A stretch of 64,000 nucleotides of DNA from Prolixibacteraceae bacterium (GCA_025210775.1 JAOARB010000015.1:124001-188000); one strand, 5' to 3'. Positions 1 through 8,862 are shown, numbered from the stretch's first letter. Translations and numbers: made by a program. The notes: generated by a model not told the origin, from the sequence alone.

Positions 1-1951
1 CCTCCTCTAGGTTTAACAATTTTATTTCAGTCTTAATCTCACCATAATGCACCTCTGCCAATGGACGATCAGAAACACCTGAAGAGGCATAAGCAGAAAG
101 CCTTCCCGAAGGACTTATTGTCAAATATTTCAAACGATCGGTGTTCTTACATAAAAAAGGCTGACCATATAATTCACCTCCTTTATACAGTACATTTCCA
201 CTCTCTTCTAATGAATATCGAACACACGCTTGGTCAAATGGTAGTTTAAAATAAACAGAATCCGTACCATAATGATATGCCTTCGCTTTAGGGATTCTAT
301 AATTTACTTCTTGTTCTTCTAAACGACTAAAATGATGGAGTCCCAAACGGTGCATAAATGATCGATAATCTTTATTTTTTTCATTGGTCCATCCAACCTC
401 TGCCAAAGCACAGATTCGAGGATAACTCTTATACCAAAGTTGTGATTCTTCAGGAATAACAAATTCACTCCACAAAGCACCTGTAACTCCTTTAATATGC
501 TTTTGATAAGTGACAGGGATATCCCATAATGGATTGTAAGAGTAGGTGTCTTCCAATTTTACCACACCCGCCCAATCATGTCCAGGCTCATGATTGCTTT
601 TTAACTCTTTCATATCGAAATAGCAGTAAGGACCAGGAGCCATCACTACATCAATACCCCTTTGGGCTGCTTCAATACCAGGTTTTACTCCTTCCCACGA
701 CATTACCATCGTTCCTTTAGGAAGCTCCCCACCAAGCAGAATCTCATTCCACCCAATAGGATTCTTATGCATCTTATGAAGCATACCTGTGATACGATGG
801 ACAAAATGATTTTGAAGTTCTTTTTCATCTTTCATGCCATGCTCTTTCATATAACGTTGGCATCTCCAACAACGTTTCCATTGTTTAAAACGAACTTCAT
901 CACCACCAAAATGGATATATTTAGAAGGGAAAAGTGCTGCAATCTCTGAAAAGATATCCTCCAAAATCTTATAGTTCTCTTCATTCGAAACACAAACAAC
1001 ATCTCCTCTGTCAGGATGTGTTCCACAACCAGTCTTTAAAGAACGATTAAGTGCTGTACTATGACCTGGCACATCGATCTCTGGAATGATCTCTACCCCT
1101 CTTATTTGAGCATATTTAACAAGGACCTTTATCTCTTCTTGGGTATAATAGAACGGACCGTAAGGATCAGCATCCACTGGTTGCCATGATAATGTACGGC
1201 TATGTCTAAAAGGAGGTATTTTCTCGGATAAACCTCTGACCGAACCGATATTTACTAACTCAGGATGTGATTTTATCTCAATACGCCACCCTTGACTGTC
1301 GGCCAAATGAAGATGAAGCACATTCATCTTATGTTGAGACAAGATATCAACATATTTTAATAACAACTCAAAAGGAATAAAATGACGACTTACATCCAAC
1401 ATCATACCTCTATAAGCAAAATGAGGAGCATCAGAAACTTCTATCGCTGGCAATACAATAGGTACACGATCCTCTTCTTTTAGTTTCTGTCGACCATAGA
1501 CATCGGATGGGAGTAGTTGTAGGAAAGTCTGAATTCCATAGTAAACACCAGATATCGAACCACCTGTAATGTGTACTTTCTCATCCTCAATACGAAGCGT
1601 ATAAGCCTCTTTCTCTAATTTCGGATCAACCAACAACTGTATATCTCCACCGCCAAGATCTTCCAACTTCATCTTATCTGAATTCAAAAGATTCAATCGC
1701 TTCACCAACAATTGAGCTAGTGGCTTCAACTCTTTAGCATAGCCCACACTCTCCAATTCTTTAAGATAAAAACTAGAAGATGGCAACATGGTAAGCGAGT
1801 TCACCTGTGGCACAAAATGTTGTGCTACTTCCTTTTCGGTAAACACCTTGCTGCTAGACGAACTGTTGCACGAAATGCAAAACAAGAAAAAACTAAAGAG
1901 GAGTAGATAACCTCTATGATGACCTTTGAGCAATTTTGAGAAAGATTTCAT
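1..1951 (-). CDS. Beta-N-acetylhexosaminidase, GH20 family lipoprotein (3' end cut by window)
   Basis: The reading frame opens at ATG 1949-1951 and runs without a stop off the left edge, so 650 codons are visible and the C-terminus is missing. The N-terminus has a hydrophobic stretch ending in a Cys-rich lipobox (FCISCN), so it is probably an envelope lipoprotein. A GH20b-like N-terminal domain is followed by the GH20 barrel. HFGGDE carries the catalytic Asp-Glu pair at about D351/E352, and the barrel also contains RGMMLDVSRH and EIDVPGH. GH20 enzymes remove terminal beta-GlcNAc or beta-GalNAc by substrate-assisted catalysis. The visible region after about residue 560 lies beyond the barrel and may be an accessory domain. 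Family is clear; the exact substrate is not. Confidence 0.93.
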   Translation of the reverse strand, partial: MKSFSKLLKGHHRGYLLLFSFFLFCISCNSSSSSKVFTEKEVAQHFVPQVNSLTMLPSSSFYLKELESVGYAKELKPLAQLLVKRLNLLNSDKMKLEDLGGGDIQLLVDPKLEKEAYTLRIEDEKVHITGGSISGVYYGIQTFLQLLPSDVYGRQKLKEEDRVPIVLPAIEVSDAPHFAYRGMMLDVSRHFIPFELLLKYVDILSQHKMNVLHLHLADSQGWRIEIKSHPELVNIGSVRGLSEKIPPFRHSRTLSWQPVDADPYGPFYYTQEEIKVLVKYAQIRGVEIIPEIDVPGHSTALNRSLKTGCGTHPDRGDVVCVSNEENYKILEDIFSEIAALFPSKYIHFGGDEVRFKQWKRCWRCQRYMKEHGMKDEKELQNHFVHRITGMLHKMHKNPIGWNEILLGGELPKGTMVMSWEGVKPGIEAAQRGIDVVMAPGPYCYFDMKELKSNHEPGHDWAGVVKLEDTYSYNPLWDIPVTYQKHIKGVTGALWSEFVIPEESQLWYKSYPRICALAEVGWTNEKNKDYRSFMHRLGLHHFSRLEEQEVNYRIPKAKAYHYGTDSVYFKLPFDQACVRYSLEESGNVLYKGGELYGQPFLCKNTDRLKYLTISPSGRLSAYASSGVSDRPLAEVHYGEIKTEIKLLNLEE

Positions 1952-2547
1952 ATCCAATATATTAAGCATTACACTATTTACGAAATTAATGATTCGTTCT
2001 AATAAATGAATAGAAAAAAGGATTTGTTCCGAAATTTATTTTTTAAATAAAATTGCCCTAGCCCCCTAGAGTAATTTAAGTCTCTTTCTTCAATAGAACC
2101 ATGGCTTTATGAGAATGCAATCAACATGAAAACGTTAGACATCAAAAGAGAGTATAGATATTGTTAAAACTGAACATGATGGCAATAGCAACACCTTAGA
2201 AAAGTCCAATGGAGTATATAGAGAGACCTATTCAAAGTAGGCAGAAGAAATACGTTACACAAAATGAAGCCACTTCAAAAGTTGCGTCTAATTCTCGTCT
2301 AAGACCCAAAAAAACATGCAGTAGAAAAGAGTCTCATTCTTCTTAAATTAATGGCACACCAAAATATCAAAATAGAGTATCTAAAATAACTCCTTTTTTG
2401 AAAAAAATTCGGTGCCAGCGATCATTTAATGGCCCATAAAAGTATATAACACACTTTATTATGTAAGACTTTAACCCATTTTAAAGACAATCTAATAATA
2501 CCATAACAGTTCTTGCTCTTATCTCAATATCACCATAACTTTAATAC

Positions 2548-2646
2548 AAATTCACTACAACTTCATATCAACTTCATATCATGTTCACTTATACGTTATG
2601 TCAACTTTACTTAAAAATGAAGTTGATATGAAGTTATAGTGAATTT
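2548..2646. repeat. Long inverted repeat, copy 1 of a dispersed palindromic family
   Basis: Two 30-base arms (2548-2577 and 2617-2646) are inverted copies with a single mismatch, separated by a 39-base spacer. Each arm is built from near-repeats of the unit ACTTCATATCA. The same arms and part of the spacer (GTTCACTTATAC) recur at 25534-25613. The element sits in non-coding DNA and could fold into a cruciform or RNA hairpin. It has no transposase and no recognised family. Confidence 0.8.
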
Positions 2647-2851
2647 GATATACCCTAGAAATAGCAGTGATATTGACTTATAATTAAATTAAGTATTGTT
2701 TGACACGAACTTTATCATTTGCAAAGTAGCATCAAGTAAAATAGGGATAAAAATAGGGGGAAAGTGCATCAAATAGATACCAAGATCCGAGATAAAAAAG
2801 GACATATCGGTCTCATCATTTTAAGGTTTGAATCAGAAGCCAATAAAAAGA

Positions 2852-2882
2852 AAAGAGGCTATCTCAATAAGACAGCCTCTTT
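2852..2882 (-). terminator. Orphan terminator-like hairpin
   Basis: Inverted arms AGAGGCTATCT and AGACAGCCTCT enclose a 5-base loop. Read on the minus strand, the single mismatch becomes a G-U pair and the stem is followed by a run of T, so it looks like a minus-strand terminator. No minus-strand gene lies upstream between it and comF. It may end a short unannotated transcript or antisense transcription. Confidence 0.5.
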
Positions 2883-3081
2883 CTATAGTTCTTAAAAGAT
2901 CGTGACAAGGAAAATGGGAAAATGGTATTTCACAATTCAAGTAAGAAACATATAATAACGTTGCAATAAGATCTAAATAAAATACACATCTTGCATATGT
3001 GCACTGCTAATTTAACAAAAAAAAAGAGGATTCCGAACTTTAAATTGGATTATACGTTATTATTGAACTAAATAGTATCAT

Positions 3082-3804
3082 ATGTTTATCTTACCCGAAG
3101 AATCGAATATAAAAGATAAAATCTGGTGGAAATCACTTTTACAGACAGTTGGTTACCTGTTGACTCCCAAATATTGTTTGTATTGTCAGCGTCAAATATA
3201 TAACGATATAGGCCTATGTCGCCACTGTTGGCAAAACATACAGTGGGCTACAGCTACCCATATAGATCGTAAAGAGGCGCAACTGATGGAACACTTTCCC
3301 ATTTCCCATCTTTACTCTCTTGCCCCTTTCCATCAAGGGGAGGAGATCAGAGAACTCATACATCATTTGAAATACAACCATCGTAAGGAGATCGGATTTT
3401 ATCTTGGAGAAATAATAGGGGAGAGAATCCAAGACTCTTGGTCTAGCTTTGCCTGGGATATTGTAGTTCCCATCCCTCTACATTTTATCAAGAAATGGAG
3501 AAGAGGCTACAATCAATCTGATTATATTGGTCAAGGAATTGCTTCGGTTCTTCATATACCACTCATAAAAGATGGACTCAAAAGAGTACGCTACACAAAA
3601 ACCCAAACCCAGCTAGATAAAGAAAAACGAACCCACAACATGAATGATGCCTTCGCTATTCAAGATAGGGAGGCACTTCAAGGTAAACGTATTCTGTTGG
3701 TCGACGATGTCTTTACAACTGGAGCTACATTAAATGGAGCTCTAAAAGCATTGGCGCATCTAAATGGAATAGAGGTCGGTGTGGCTACTATTTCATTGAC
3801 ATAG
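3082..3804 (+). CDS. comF: ComF family phosphoribosyltransferase-like protein
   Basis: The 240-residue protein matches ComF/GntX proteins in length and layout. An N-terminal zinc-ribbon-like pair of CxxC motifs (C32/C35 and C46/C49) is followed by a type I phosphoribosyltransferase fold. The PRPP-binding signature is ILLVDDVFTTGAT near residues 203-216. ComF proteins are needed for DNA uptake in naturally competent bacteria; their reaction is not established, and many non-competent bacteria keep the gene. The start is the first ATG of the frame. The 3' end overlaps the convergent ubiX-like gene by 17 bases. No other competence gene is in the window. Confidence 0.9.
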   Translation: MFILPEESNIKDKIWWKSLLQTVGYLLTPKYCLYCQRQIYNDIGLCRHCWQNIQWATATHIDRKEAQLMEHFPISHLYSLAPFHQGEEIRELIHHLKYNHRKEIGFYLGEIIGERIQDSWSSFAWDIVVPIPLHFIKKWRRGYNQSDYIGQGIASVLHIPLIKDGLKRVRYTKTQTQLDKEKRTHNMNDAFAIQDREALQGKRILLVDDVFTTGATLNGALKALAHLNGIEVGVATISLT

Positions 3805-4366
3805 TATCCTCTCCCCAACTATCCTCTTCTTTTTTGATTCTAGCAACACTTAGAACACGGTCTACAACACTGTCTACTAGATCCTCAATAGAGGTTGGCT
3901 TTTTATAGAAAGAAGGAGTGGCAGGCACCACGATAGCCCCCATCTCTGTTAATAGTGTCATGTTCTTAAGATGAACAAGGTTGTAAGGAGTCTCTCTAGG
4001 AACAACAATCAAATTTCTGCGCTCTTTTAGCATCACATCAGCAGTACGTGTGATTAGATCATCGGATATCCCATTTGCGATACGACCAATGGTTCCCATA
4101 GAACATGGTATGACGATCATTAGTGTATAGTCAGAAGATCCTGATGCAAAAGGAGCATTAAAGTCTTTTCGATCAAAAGTAGTCACATTATAATCTGTCT
4201 CGCACCAAGGAGAAGACAACTCATAGTTCCAAATATCTTGTGCGTTAGTTGAAAAAACAACCGAAACGTGATACTTATTATCGACACACACACGGTTTAG
4301 CTTATCTAATAGTCTTTGGGCATATATAGCTCCACTTGCCCCTGTTATGGCCACAACAATTTTCAT
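3788..4366 (-). CDS. ubiX: UbiX family flavin prenyltransferase
   Basis: At 192 residues it has the typical UbiX length. It shows the N-terminal FMN-binding segment ITGASGAIYA and the conserved C-terminal segments VVPRETPYNLVHLKNM and PATPSFYKKP. UbiX joins a dimethylallyl group to reduced FMN, making the prenyl-FMN cofactor of UbiD-type decarboxylases. No UbiD gene is in this window. The ATG overlaps the stop codon of the upstream sirtuin gene by one base (TAATG), so the two are probably translationally coupled. Confidence 0.93.
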   Translation of the reverse strand: MKIVVAITGASGAIYAQRLLDKLNRVCVDNKYHVSVVFSTNAQDIWNYELSSPWCETDYNVTTFDRKDFNAPFASGSSDYTLMIVIPCSMGTIGRIANGISDDLITRTADVMLKERRNLIVVPRETPYNLVHLKNMTLLTEMGAIVVPATPSFYKKPTSIEDLVDSVVDRVLSVARIKKEEDSWGEDTMSMK

Positions 4367-5070
4367 TATCTAACAATGTTATTTTTAACTCTGTCTCTAA
4401 AGATAGCAACACCTTCTGATGCTTTTGCACATATATAATCCACCCTTTCTGGAAGTGATGATGGACGCTTTGGATCAACCAAATATATTTTTGCATGGGA
4501 TGGTGCAAAATTCATTAAACTAGCCGCAGGGTATACACTTAAGGAGGTGCCTACAATCAAAACAATATCAGCTTCGGATACAATTTTAATGGCTGGATCC
4601 ATCATGGGTACTGCTTCACCAAACCATACAATATCTGGCCGTAATTGTGTCCCTTTCTCACAAAGGTCTCCCATCTGTACATCTGGATCATTAGGACCTA
4701 GTTCGTAAACCAGATGAGGAAAACGACTGCTTCGAATTTTCTTTAATTCTCCATGTAGATGAATCACATGATGGCTTCCCGCTCTTTCATGAAGATCATC
4801 AACATTTTGTGTTATCACATCTACGTGGAAATTCTCTTCTAAAGAAGCAATATCAAAGTGTCCCTGATTGGGTTTGGCTTCCCATAATTGTCGACGTCTG
4901 TCATTATAGAACTGTTGAACTAAAGAGGGATTTCTGTGCCATCCTTCAATACTTGCCACTTCCATGACATCATAATTTTCCCATAGCCCATCGCTATCTC
5001 GGAAGGTTTTTAAACCACTTTCAGCACTCATTCCAGCACCGGTAAGCACCACTACTCGTTTCATTCTCAA
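4366..5070 (-). CDS. cobB: Sir2 family NAD-dependent protein deacylase (sirtuin, CobB-like)
   Basis: The 234-residue protein has GAGMSAESG (NAD site, from residue 11), TQNVDDLHERAG (from residue 87), catalytic His at about H106 in HLHGE, and VGTSLSVYP. Residues Y55 and R58 in FYNDRR match the Tyr-x-x-Arg pair that marks class III sirtuins able to remove succinyl and other acidic acyl groups. The usual zinc-binding cysteines appear largely absent: only one Cys is visible in the zinc-module region, which other Bacteroidota sirtuins also show. MKRVVV, six bases downstream, is an alternative start. It is coupled to ubiX downstream. Deacylase assignment is firm; preference for succinyl is inferred. 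Confidence 0.92.
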   Translation of the reverse strand: MRMKRVVVLTGAGMSAESGLKTFRDSDGLWENYDVMEVASIEGWHRNPSLVQQFYNDRRRQLWEAKPNQGHFDIASLEENFHVDVITQNVDDLHERAGSHHVIHLHGELKKIRSSRFPHLVYELGPNDPDVQMGDLCEKGTQLRPDIVWFGEAVPMMDPAIKIVSEADIVLIVGTSLSVYPAASLMNFAPSHAKIYLVDPKRPSSLPERVDYICAKASEGVAIFRDRVKNNIVR

Positions 5071-5139
5071 AATCGTTATTTTCTAATTAGAGTAAAACTA
5101 GCTAATTATTCGCATTCAAAGAAATCGATAAAGATTTTT

Positions 5140-5147
5140 TATTTTTG
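5140..5147 (+). promoter_or_regulatory. Candidate -7 box of the cyclophilin operon
   Basis: TATTTTTG fits the Bacteroidota -7 consensus TAnnTTTG and lies 42 bases before the ATG at 5190. No clear -33 TTTG is visible, so this is a partial match. Confidence 0.4.
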
Positions 5148-5189
5148 TTAAACTCTTATGAGTTCAACATTATAAACATCTGAAAAACA

Positions 5190-6026
5190 ATGAAGAAAAC
5201 TACCCTTTTCTCTAACAACCAATGGAAGCTACTATTTTTTGGTATCTTACTATCTATCTCTATGTTAGGTTGTAATCTTAAAGAAAAAAAACACCATGTA
5301 AAGATTAAAACCCCCTACGGAGATATGATTGTAGAACTATATAATCAGACTCCCAAGCATAGAGATAATTTTATCAAACTAACCGAACGTAAATATTATG
5401 ATGGACTCTTGTTTCATAGAGTGATTAATGAATTTATGATACAAGGAGGAGATCCTGATTCTCGTAATGCAGAAGAAGGTGCAAGACTGGGGAATGGAGG
5501 TCCTGGATATGATATTGATGCAGAAATAGTACCTGAACTATTCCACAAAAAAGGGGTGATAGCAGCCGCAAGAGAAGGAGATAGATCTAACCCTCAAAGA
5601 GCATCCTCTGGTTCTCAATTCTATATCGTACAAGGAAAGAGATTTACGGAAGAAGAATTAGATTCTCTTGAAGACGAAGAGTTTATGAAAGAATCTAGAA
5701 AGATATACAAGAAGAAACAATGGTCTAATAAAGACTCTATTCTCTATTACCAACAGCACCAAATGTACGAAAAGATTGACGCTTTAAGAGAAAGACTTCA
5801 ACAAGAAGCCGACAGTATTGCCATGATTAACAGGCATTCTATTCCTGAAGAACATAGAAATATATATAAGAAAATAGGAGGTACACCACACCTTGATGGG
5901 AAATATACCGTTTTTGGAGAGGTCATTGAAGGGAAAAACATCATCGATTCTATTGCTTCTGTTAAAACTAACTTTGGTGATAGACCGTTAAAAGATATAA
6001 AGATGATGATTGAATTGGTCGATTAA
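5190..6026 (+). CDS. Cyclophilin-type peptidyl-prolyl cis-trans isomerase, lipoprotein (copy 1)
   Basis: The 278-residue protein has a lipobox (MLGC, C28), so it is predicted to be a periplasm-facing lipoprotein. The cyclophilin fold is split. The first half carries FHRVI with catalytic Arg at R77, the QGGD motif, and GSQFYIVQG (141-149). A charged, helix-prone insertion of about 75 residues (151-225) follows, then LDGKYTVFGEV (235-245). The key active-site residues are present, so it should be active. Such insertions are common in Bacteroidota cyclophilins. It is the first of three tandem paralogues; the next starts 26 bases downstream. Confidence 0.93.
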   Translation: MKKTTLFSNNQWKLLFFGILLSISMLGCNLKEKKHHVKIKTPYGDMIVELYNQTPKHRDNFIKLTERKYYDGLLFHRVINEFMIQGGDPDSRNAEEGARLGNGGPGYDIDAEIVPELFHKKGVIAAAREGDRSNPQRASSGSQFYIVQGKRFTEEELDSLEDEEFMKESRKIYKKKQWSNKDSILYYQQHQMYEKIDALRERLQQEADSIAMINRHSIPEEHRNIYKKIGGTPHLDGKYTVFGEVIEGKNIIDSIASVKTNFGDRPLKDIKMMIELVD

Positions 6027-6052
6027 ATATTGTTGAATCTTAATTTCATATC

Positions 6053-6871
6053 ATGAAAAAGATAAAATTACTTACCATCACATTGATAACGATACTTTTA
6101 TCTCTTCCTTCTTTTGCTCAGAAAACAAGCAAAGTACGCATAGAGACCAATATGGGAAATATCATAGTTAAACTTTACAATGACACCCCTAAACACAAAA
6201 AGAAATTCTTATCAGAGTCTAGAAAAGGATACTATGATGGATCGATGTTTTACAGGGTGCTTGAGAATTTTATTATCCAAGCGGGAGCGAAAGGAGAACA
6301 AGATACTTCTCATGATAGCCGTATCGGATATGGTAATCCAGACTTTACTGTAGATGATGAAATCAAAGACAACCATTTCTGTAAAAGAGGCGCGTTATGT
6401 GCACCTAGACAACCAGACAATAAAAATCCGTTTAAACAGAGTGATATCTCTCAGTTCTTTATTGTTCAAGGAAAAGTATATACACAAGGCAAACTGGATA
6501 CAATGGAACTTAAACGTAACATCCCAATAAAAAAACGTATTAAAAAACTCTATTGGACAAAGGAAGTAAAAGCAGAAGCAAAAAAACTCAAAGAAGAGAA
6601 GCGCATCAAAGGATACAATGCTCTAATCCGTAAAATTAAGGACCAAATACAAACAGAATATAACTTACACCCTAAATTACTAAAATTCACTCCTGAGCAA
6701 CGTAAGACATATACAACAATAGGTGGATGCCCCCAATTGGATAGAGAGTATACTATCTTTGGTGAAGTTATTAAAGGATGGGATGTAGTTGAAAAGATCA
6801 ACAAAGTTAAATGTGATAAATTCGATCGACCTTGGAAAGATATCAACATTAAAGTGGTAGTTATAGAATAA
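6053..6871 (+). CDS. Cyclophilin-type peptidyl-prolyl isomerase, secreted (copy 2, divergent active site)
   Basis: The 272-residue protein has an ordinary signal peptide ending near SFAQ (residue 23) and no lipobox. Its cyclophilin halves are interrupted by a Lys-rich helical insertion at about 142-220, as in copy 1. The active site is partly altered: FHRVI is FYRVL (Arg kept, R68) and QGGD is QAGA. SQFFIVQG (133-140) and the LDREYTIFGEV segment are retained. Activity may be reduced or its substrate different. Two extra cysteines (HFC and ALC, about 110 and 116) are not seen in copies 1 and 3. It is in an operon with both neighbours. Confidence 0.9.
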   Translation: MKKIKLLTITLITILLSLPSFAQKTSKVRIETNMGNIIVKLYNDTPKHKKKFLSESRKGYYDGSMFYRVLENFIIQAGAKGEQDTSHDSRIGYGNPDFTVDDEIKDNHFCKRGALCAPRQPDNKNPFKQSDISQFFIVQGKVYTQGKLDTMELKRNIPIKKRIKKLYWTKEVKAEAKKLKEEKRIKGYNALIRKIKDQIQTEYNLHPKLLKFTPEQRKTYTTIGGCPQLDREYTIFGEVIKGWDVVEKINKVKCDKFDRPWKDINIKVVVIE

Positions 6872-6883
6872 TAATTAGTGATA

Positions 6884-8206
6884 ATGAATAAACATCTTTT
6901 TATACTTACACTCCTAGCTATTGGCCTGACTTTTAATGCTTGTAACGACACTAGTAAACAAGAATCAAAGAAGACAGACAAAGCAAGCGTTCAACAAAAG
7001 AAAAAAGAATCAATAGGTAAATACTATTCTTCTGTAGTTGATATTACCACTTATGATAAGAATAGAAAACTTGAGAAAGGTATTGGGTTCATGATTTCAC
7101 CCAATACTATTGTTAGTACTTATAGATTATTCCCTCATTCAACGAAGGCTTATATTAGACCATGGGGAACGAATAAAAAAATAGAAGTAACACAGTACCT
7201 CGCAGTAGATAGGATACGCAATATCATTCTATTGAAGGTAGATACACTATCTAGCCCTCCATTCGTTCTACGTAAGACTGCTCCTCGTAAAAATATTGTC
7301 ACCCGTTTTATGACAAAAAAAAGAGGAAAGCTCTTAGTTATTAAGAAAGGGAAATATTATCAAGTGGACACGGTCAGAGGAAACCCATATTATCATATTA
7401 GTAATCAAGTACACAAATTTCAACAGGGTGTCCCTGTTCTAGATTCTAACCATAAGGTGATTGGTATCGGAGTACAGTATATCGTTGATTACCAAACAAC
7501 CTATTATGCTAACCCATCCACTTTTATCAATAACCTTTTAGAACAGGACCTAACCCCTAAAGATATTACGGAACTAAACAATACACCTACAGCAGAACAG
7601 AAACGTAATGCTAAAATTAAAAAGATCATTATCTCCACTAAGATGGGAGATATTCATATACGACTTTTTAATAATATGCCCCAATACAGAGACAACTTTG
7701 TAAAGTTAATCAAAGAGGGCTTTTATGATAAGCTGCTTTTCCATAGGGTTATTGAAGATTTCGTGATTCAAAGTGGAGCTGCTGATAGTCGAGATGCTGC
7801 ATGGGATGATATTGTTGGATGGAAAGGACCAGGATATACACTTCCTGCCCATATAAATCCTAAATACTATCACAAAAGAGGTATGATAGGATCTCCTCGT
7901 ATGCCCAACGATGTAAATACAGATAAAAGATCGGATGGCGGACAGTTCTATATCGTACAAGGTAGAAGATATGCGGACTATGAACTTGATGATATTCAGA
8001 AAGAGAATAACATTAAATTCACAAGTAGCCAAAGACGTACGTATAAAACGATCGGTGGAGCTCCTACCTTGGATGGAGAATACACAATCTTTGGACAAGT
8101 TGTCGCTGGAATGGGCATTGTTGATAAGATTGCCAAACAGGAGGTAAATAACGAGTGGCGACCAGTTAAAAATATCCGTATTAAGAAGATTTCCATTATG
8201 TATTAA
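6884..8206 (+). CDS. Trypsin-like pseudo-protease domain fused to cyclophilin-type prolyl isomerase, lipoprotein (copy 3)
   Basis: I start at ATG 6884 (440 residues); a GTG two codons upstream is possible. The signal ends in a lipobox with C20. Residues about 48-222 read as a trypsin/HtrA-like beta-barrel domain: GIGFMISPNTIVSTY, IRNIILLKVD and GVPVLDSNHKVIGIG fall where the His, Asp and Ser motifs should be. By eye, His is replaced (TYRLF), Asp is Asn or Ile, and the GNSGG Ser motif is QQGVPV, so it is probably proteolytically dead. Residues about 245-440 are a cyclophilin domain with FHRVI (R288), GGQFYIVQG and LDGEYTIFGQV, and only a short insertion. The gap to copy 2 is 12 bases. A binding or chaperone role for the N-domain is inferred. 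Confidence 0.85.
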   Translation: MNKHLFILTLLAIGLTFNACNDTSKQESKKTDKASVQQKKKESIGKYYSSVVDITTYDKNRKLEKGIGFMISPNTIVSTYRLFPHSTKAYIRPWGTNKKIEVTQYLAVDRIRNIILLKVDTLSSPPFVLRKTAPRKNIVTRFMTKKRGKLLVIKKGKYYQVDTVRGNPYYHISNQVHKFQQGVPVLDSNHKVIGIGVQYIVDYQTTYYANPSTFINNLLEQDLTPKDITELNNTPTAEQKRNAKIKKIIISTKMGDIHIRLFNNMPQYRDNFVKLIKEGFYDKLLFHRVIEDFVIQSGAADSRDAAWDDIVGWKGPGYTLPAHINPKYYHKRGMIGSPRMPNDVNTDKRSDGGQFYIVQGRRYADYELDDIQKENNIKFTSSQRRTYKTIGGAPTLDGEYTIFGQVVAGMGIVDKIAKQEVNNEWRPVKNIRIKKISIMY

Positions 8207-8240
8207 AATAGATCTTAAACGTAACTATTATAAACCAAAA

Positions 8241-8267
8241 AGCCTCTTCCAACTATTGGAAGAGGCT
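8241..8267. terminator. Bidirectional terminator between convergent genes
   Basis: Perfect 12-base inverted arms AGCCTCTTCCAA / TTGGAAGAGGCT with a 3-base loop lie between the cyclophilin operon (+) and the ArsF-like gene (-). The better T-run is on the minus-strand read. Confidence 0.75.
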
Positions 8268-8307
8268 TGTAATGGATTACAAGAACGAAATTACTCTAAA
8301 ATAACAC

Positions 8308-8862
8308 TTAAATATTGTCAACAACTTTTTTTACCGAACTCTCTAATTCTTCTCCTTCTTTAAAGTTGCTTAACTTAACTTTCTTCTTTCTCCATCCCTT
8401 AATTAAAACAACGGACTCATCTTTAATTTGCATTTGATCGACAAAATCTTTGCTATCACGATCTTTCATATTTAAAGTTGTAAACTTGATGTTTACATCT
8501 TCGTTGTTCGCATACATTGATTTTGTTGCCTCTTCGATCTCTATACATTTATTACATCCGTCAGCTGTACATACACAAAACATCTTTAATTCTTGTACAG
8601 AATCTTTTGTTTTGTGTTCCTTGGTTTTCTCTACTTTCCCTAAAGTATCGTCTATATCTATGTTTCTATCTATGATCTTTTTGTCTGTCTTTACGTTCCA
8701 TGGACTGTCAGCTGTATCTTCTACAACTTCCACAGCAGCTACTTGAAGATTGTCATTCTGTCCAGAAATTTGAATCTCTTTATATATCGATTTAACTGCA
8801 AGCACTACTACTACTACTACAAATATCGATACTATTGCTAAGTTACGTTGTCTCTTATCCAT
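8308..8862 (-). CDS. Membrane-anchored thioredoxin-fold protein, ArsF-like
   Basis: I chose ATG 8862 (MDKRQRN, 184 residues) because it sits directly before a single transmembrane anchor (about residues 7-25, Val-rich). The frame stays open to 8985, but that extension does not look like coding sequence. The exported part is acidic and then carries a Cys-rich segment (MFCVCTADGCNKC) followed by VNIKFTTLNMKDRDSKDF and ESVVLIKG. This pattern resembles the thioredoxin-like family named for ArsF of nitrophenyl-arsonate reduction systems, which is common in Bacteroidota. A redox or electron-transfer role is plausible. Domain assignment is moderate; function is not established. Confidence 0.65.
   Translation of the reverse strand: MDKRQRNLAIVSIFVVVVVVLAVKSIYKEIQISGQNDNLQVAAVEVVEDTADSPWNVKTDKKIIDRNIDIDDTLGKVEKTKEHKTKDSVQELKMFCVCTADGCNKCIEIEEATKSMYANNEDVNIKFTTLNMKDRDSKDFVDQMQIKDESVVLIKGWRKKKVKLSNFKEGEELESSVKKVVDNI

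Larger units (their letters stand above)
1952..3081. other. Gene-free intergenic stretch between the GH20 gene and comF
   Basis: No convincing coding frame is present on either strand. The stretch is AT-rich. It contains a palindromic repeat (2548-2646) and a terminator-like hairpin (2852-2882), both listed separately. Nothing recognisable as tRNA or another known RNA was seen. Confidence 0.7.

Noticed and set aside
6550..6981. 143-residue ORF antisense to the second and third cyclophilin genes
   Set aside because: It is a shadow of clear coding sequence on the other strand and has no recognisable motif.
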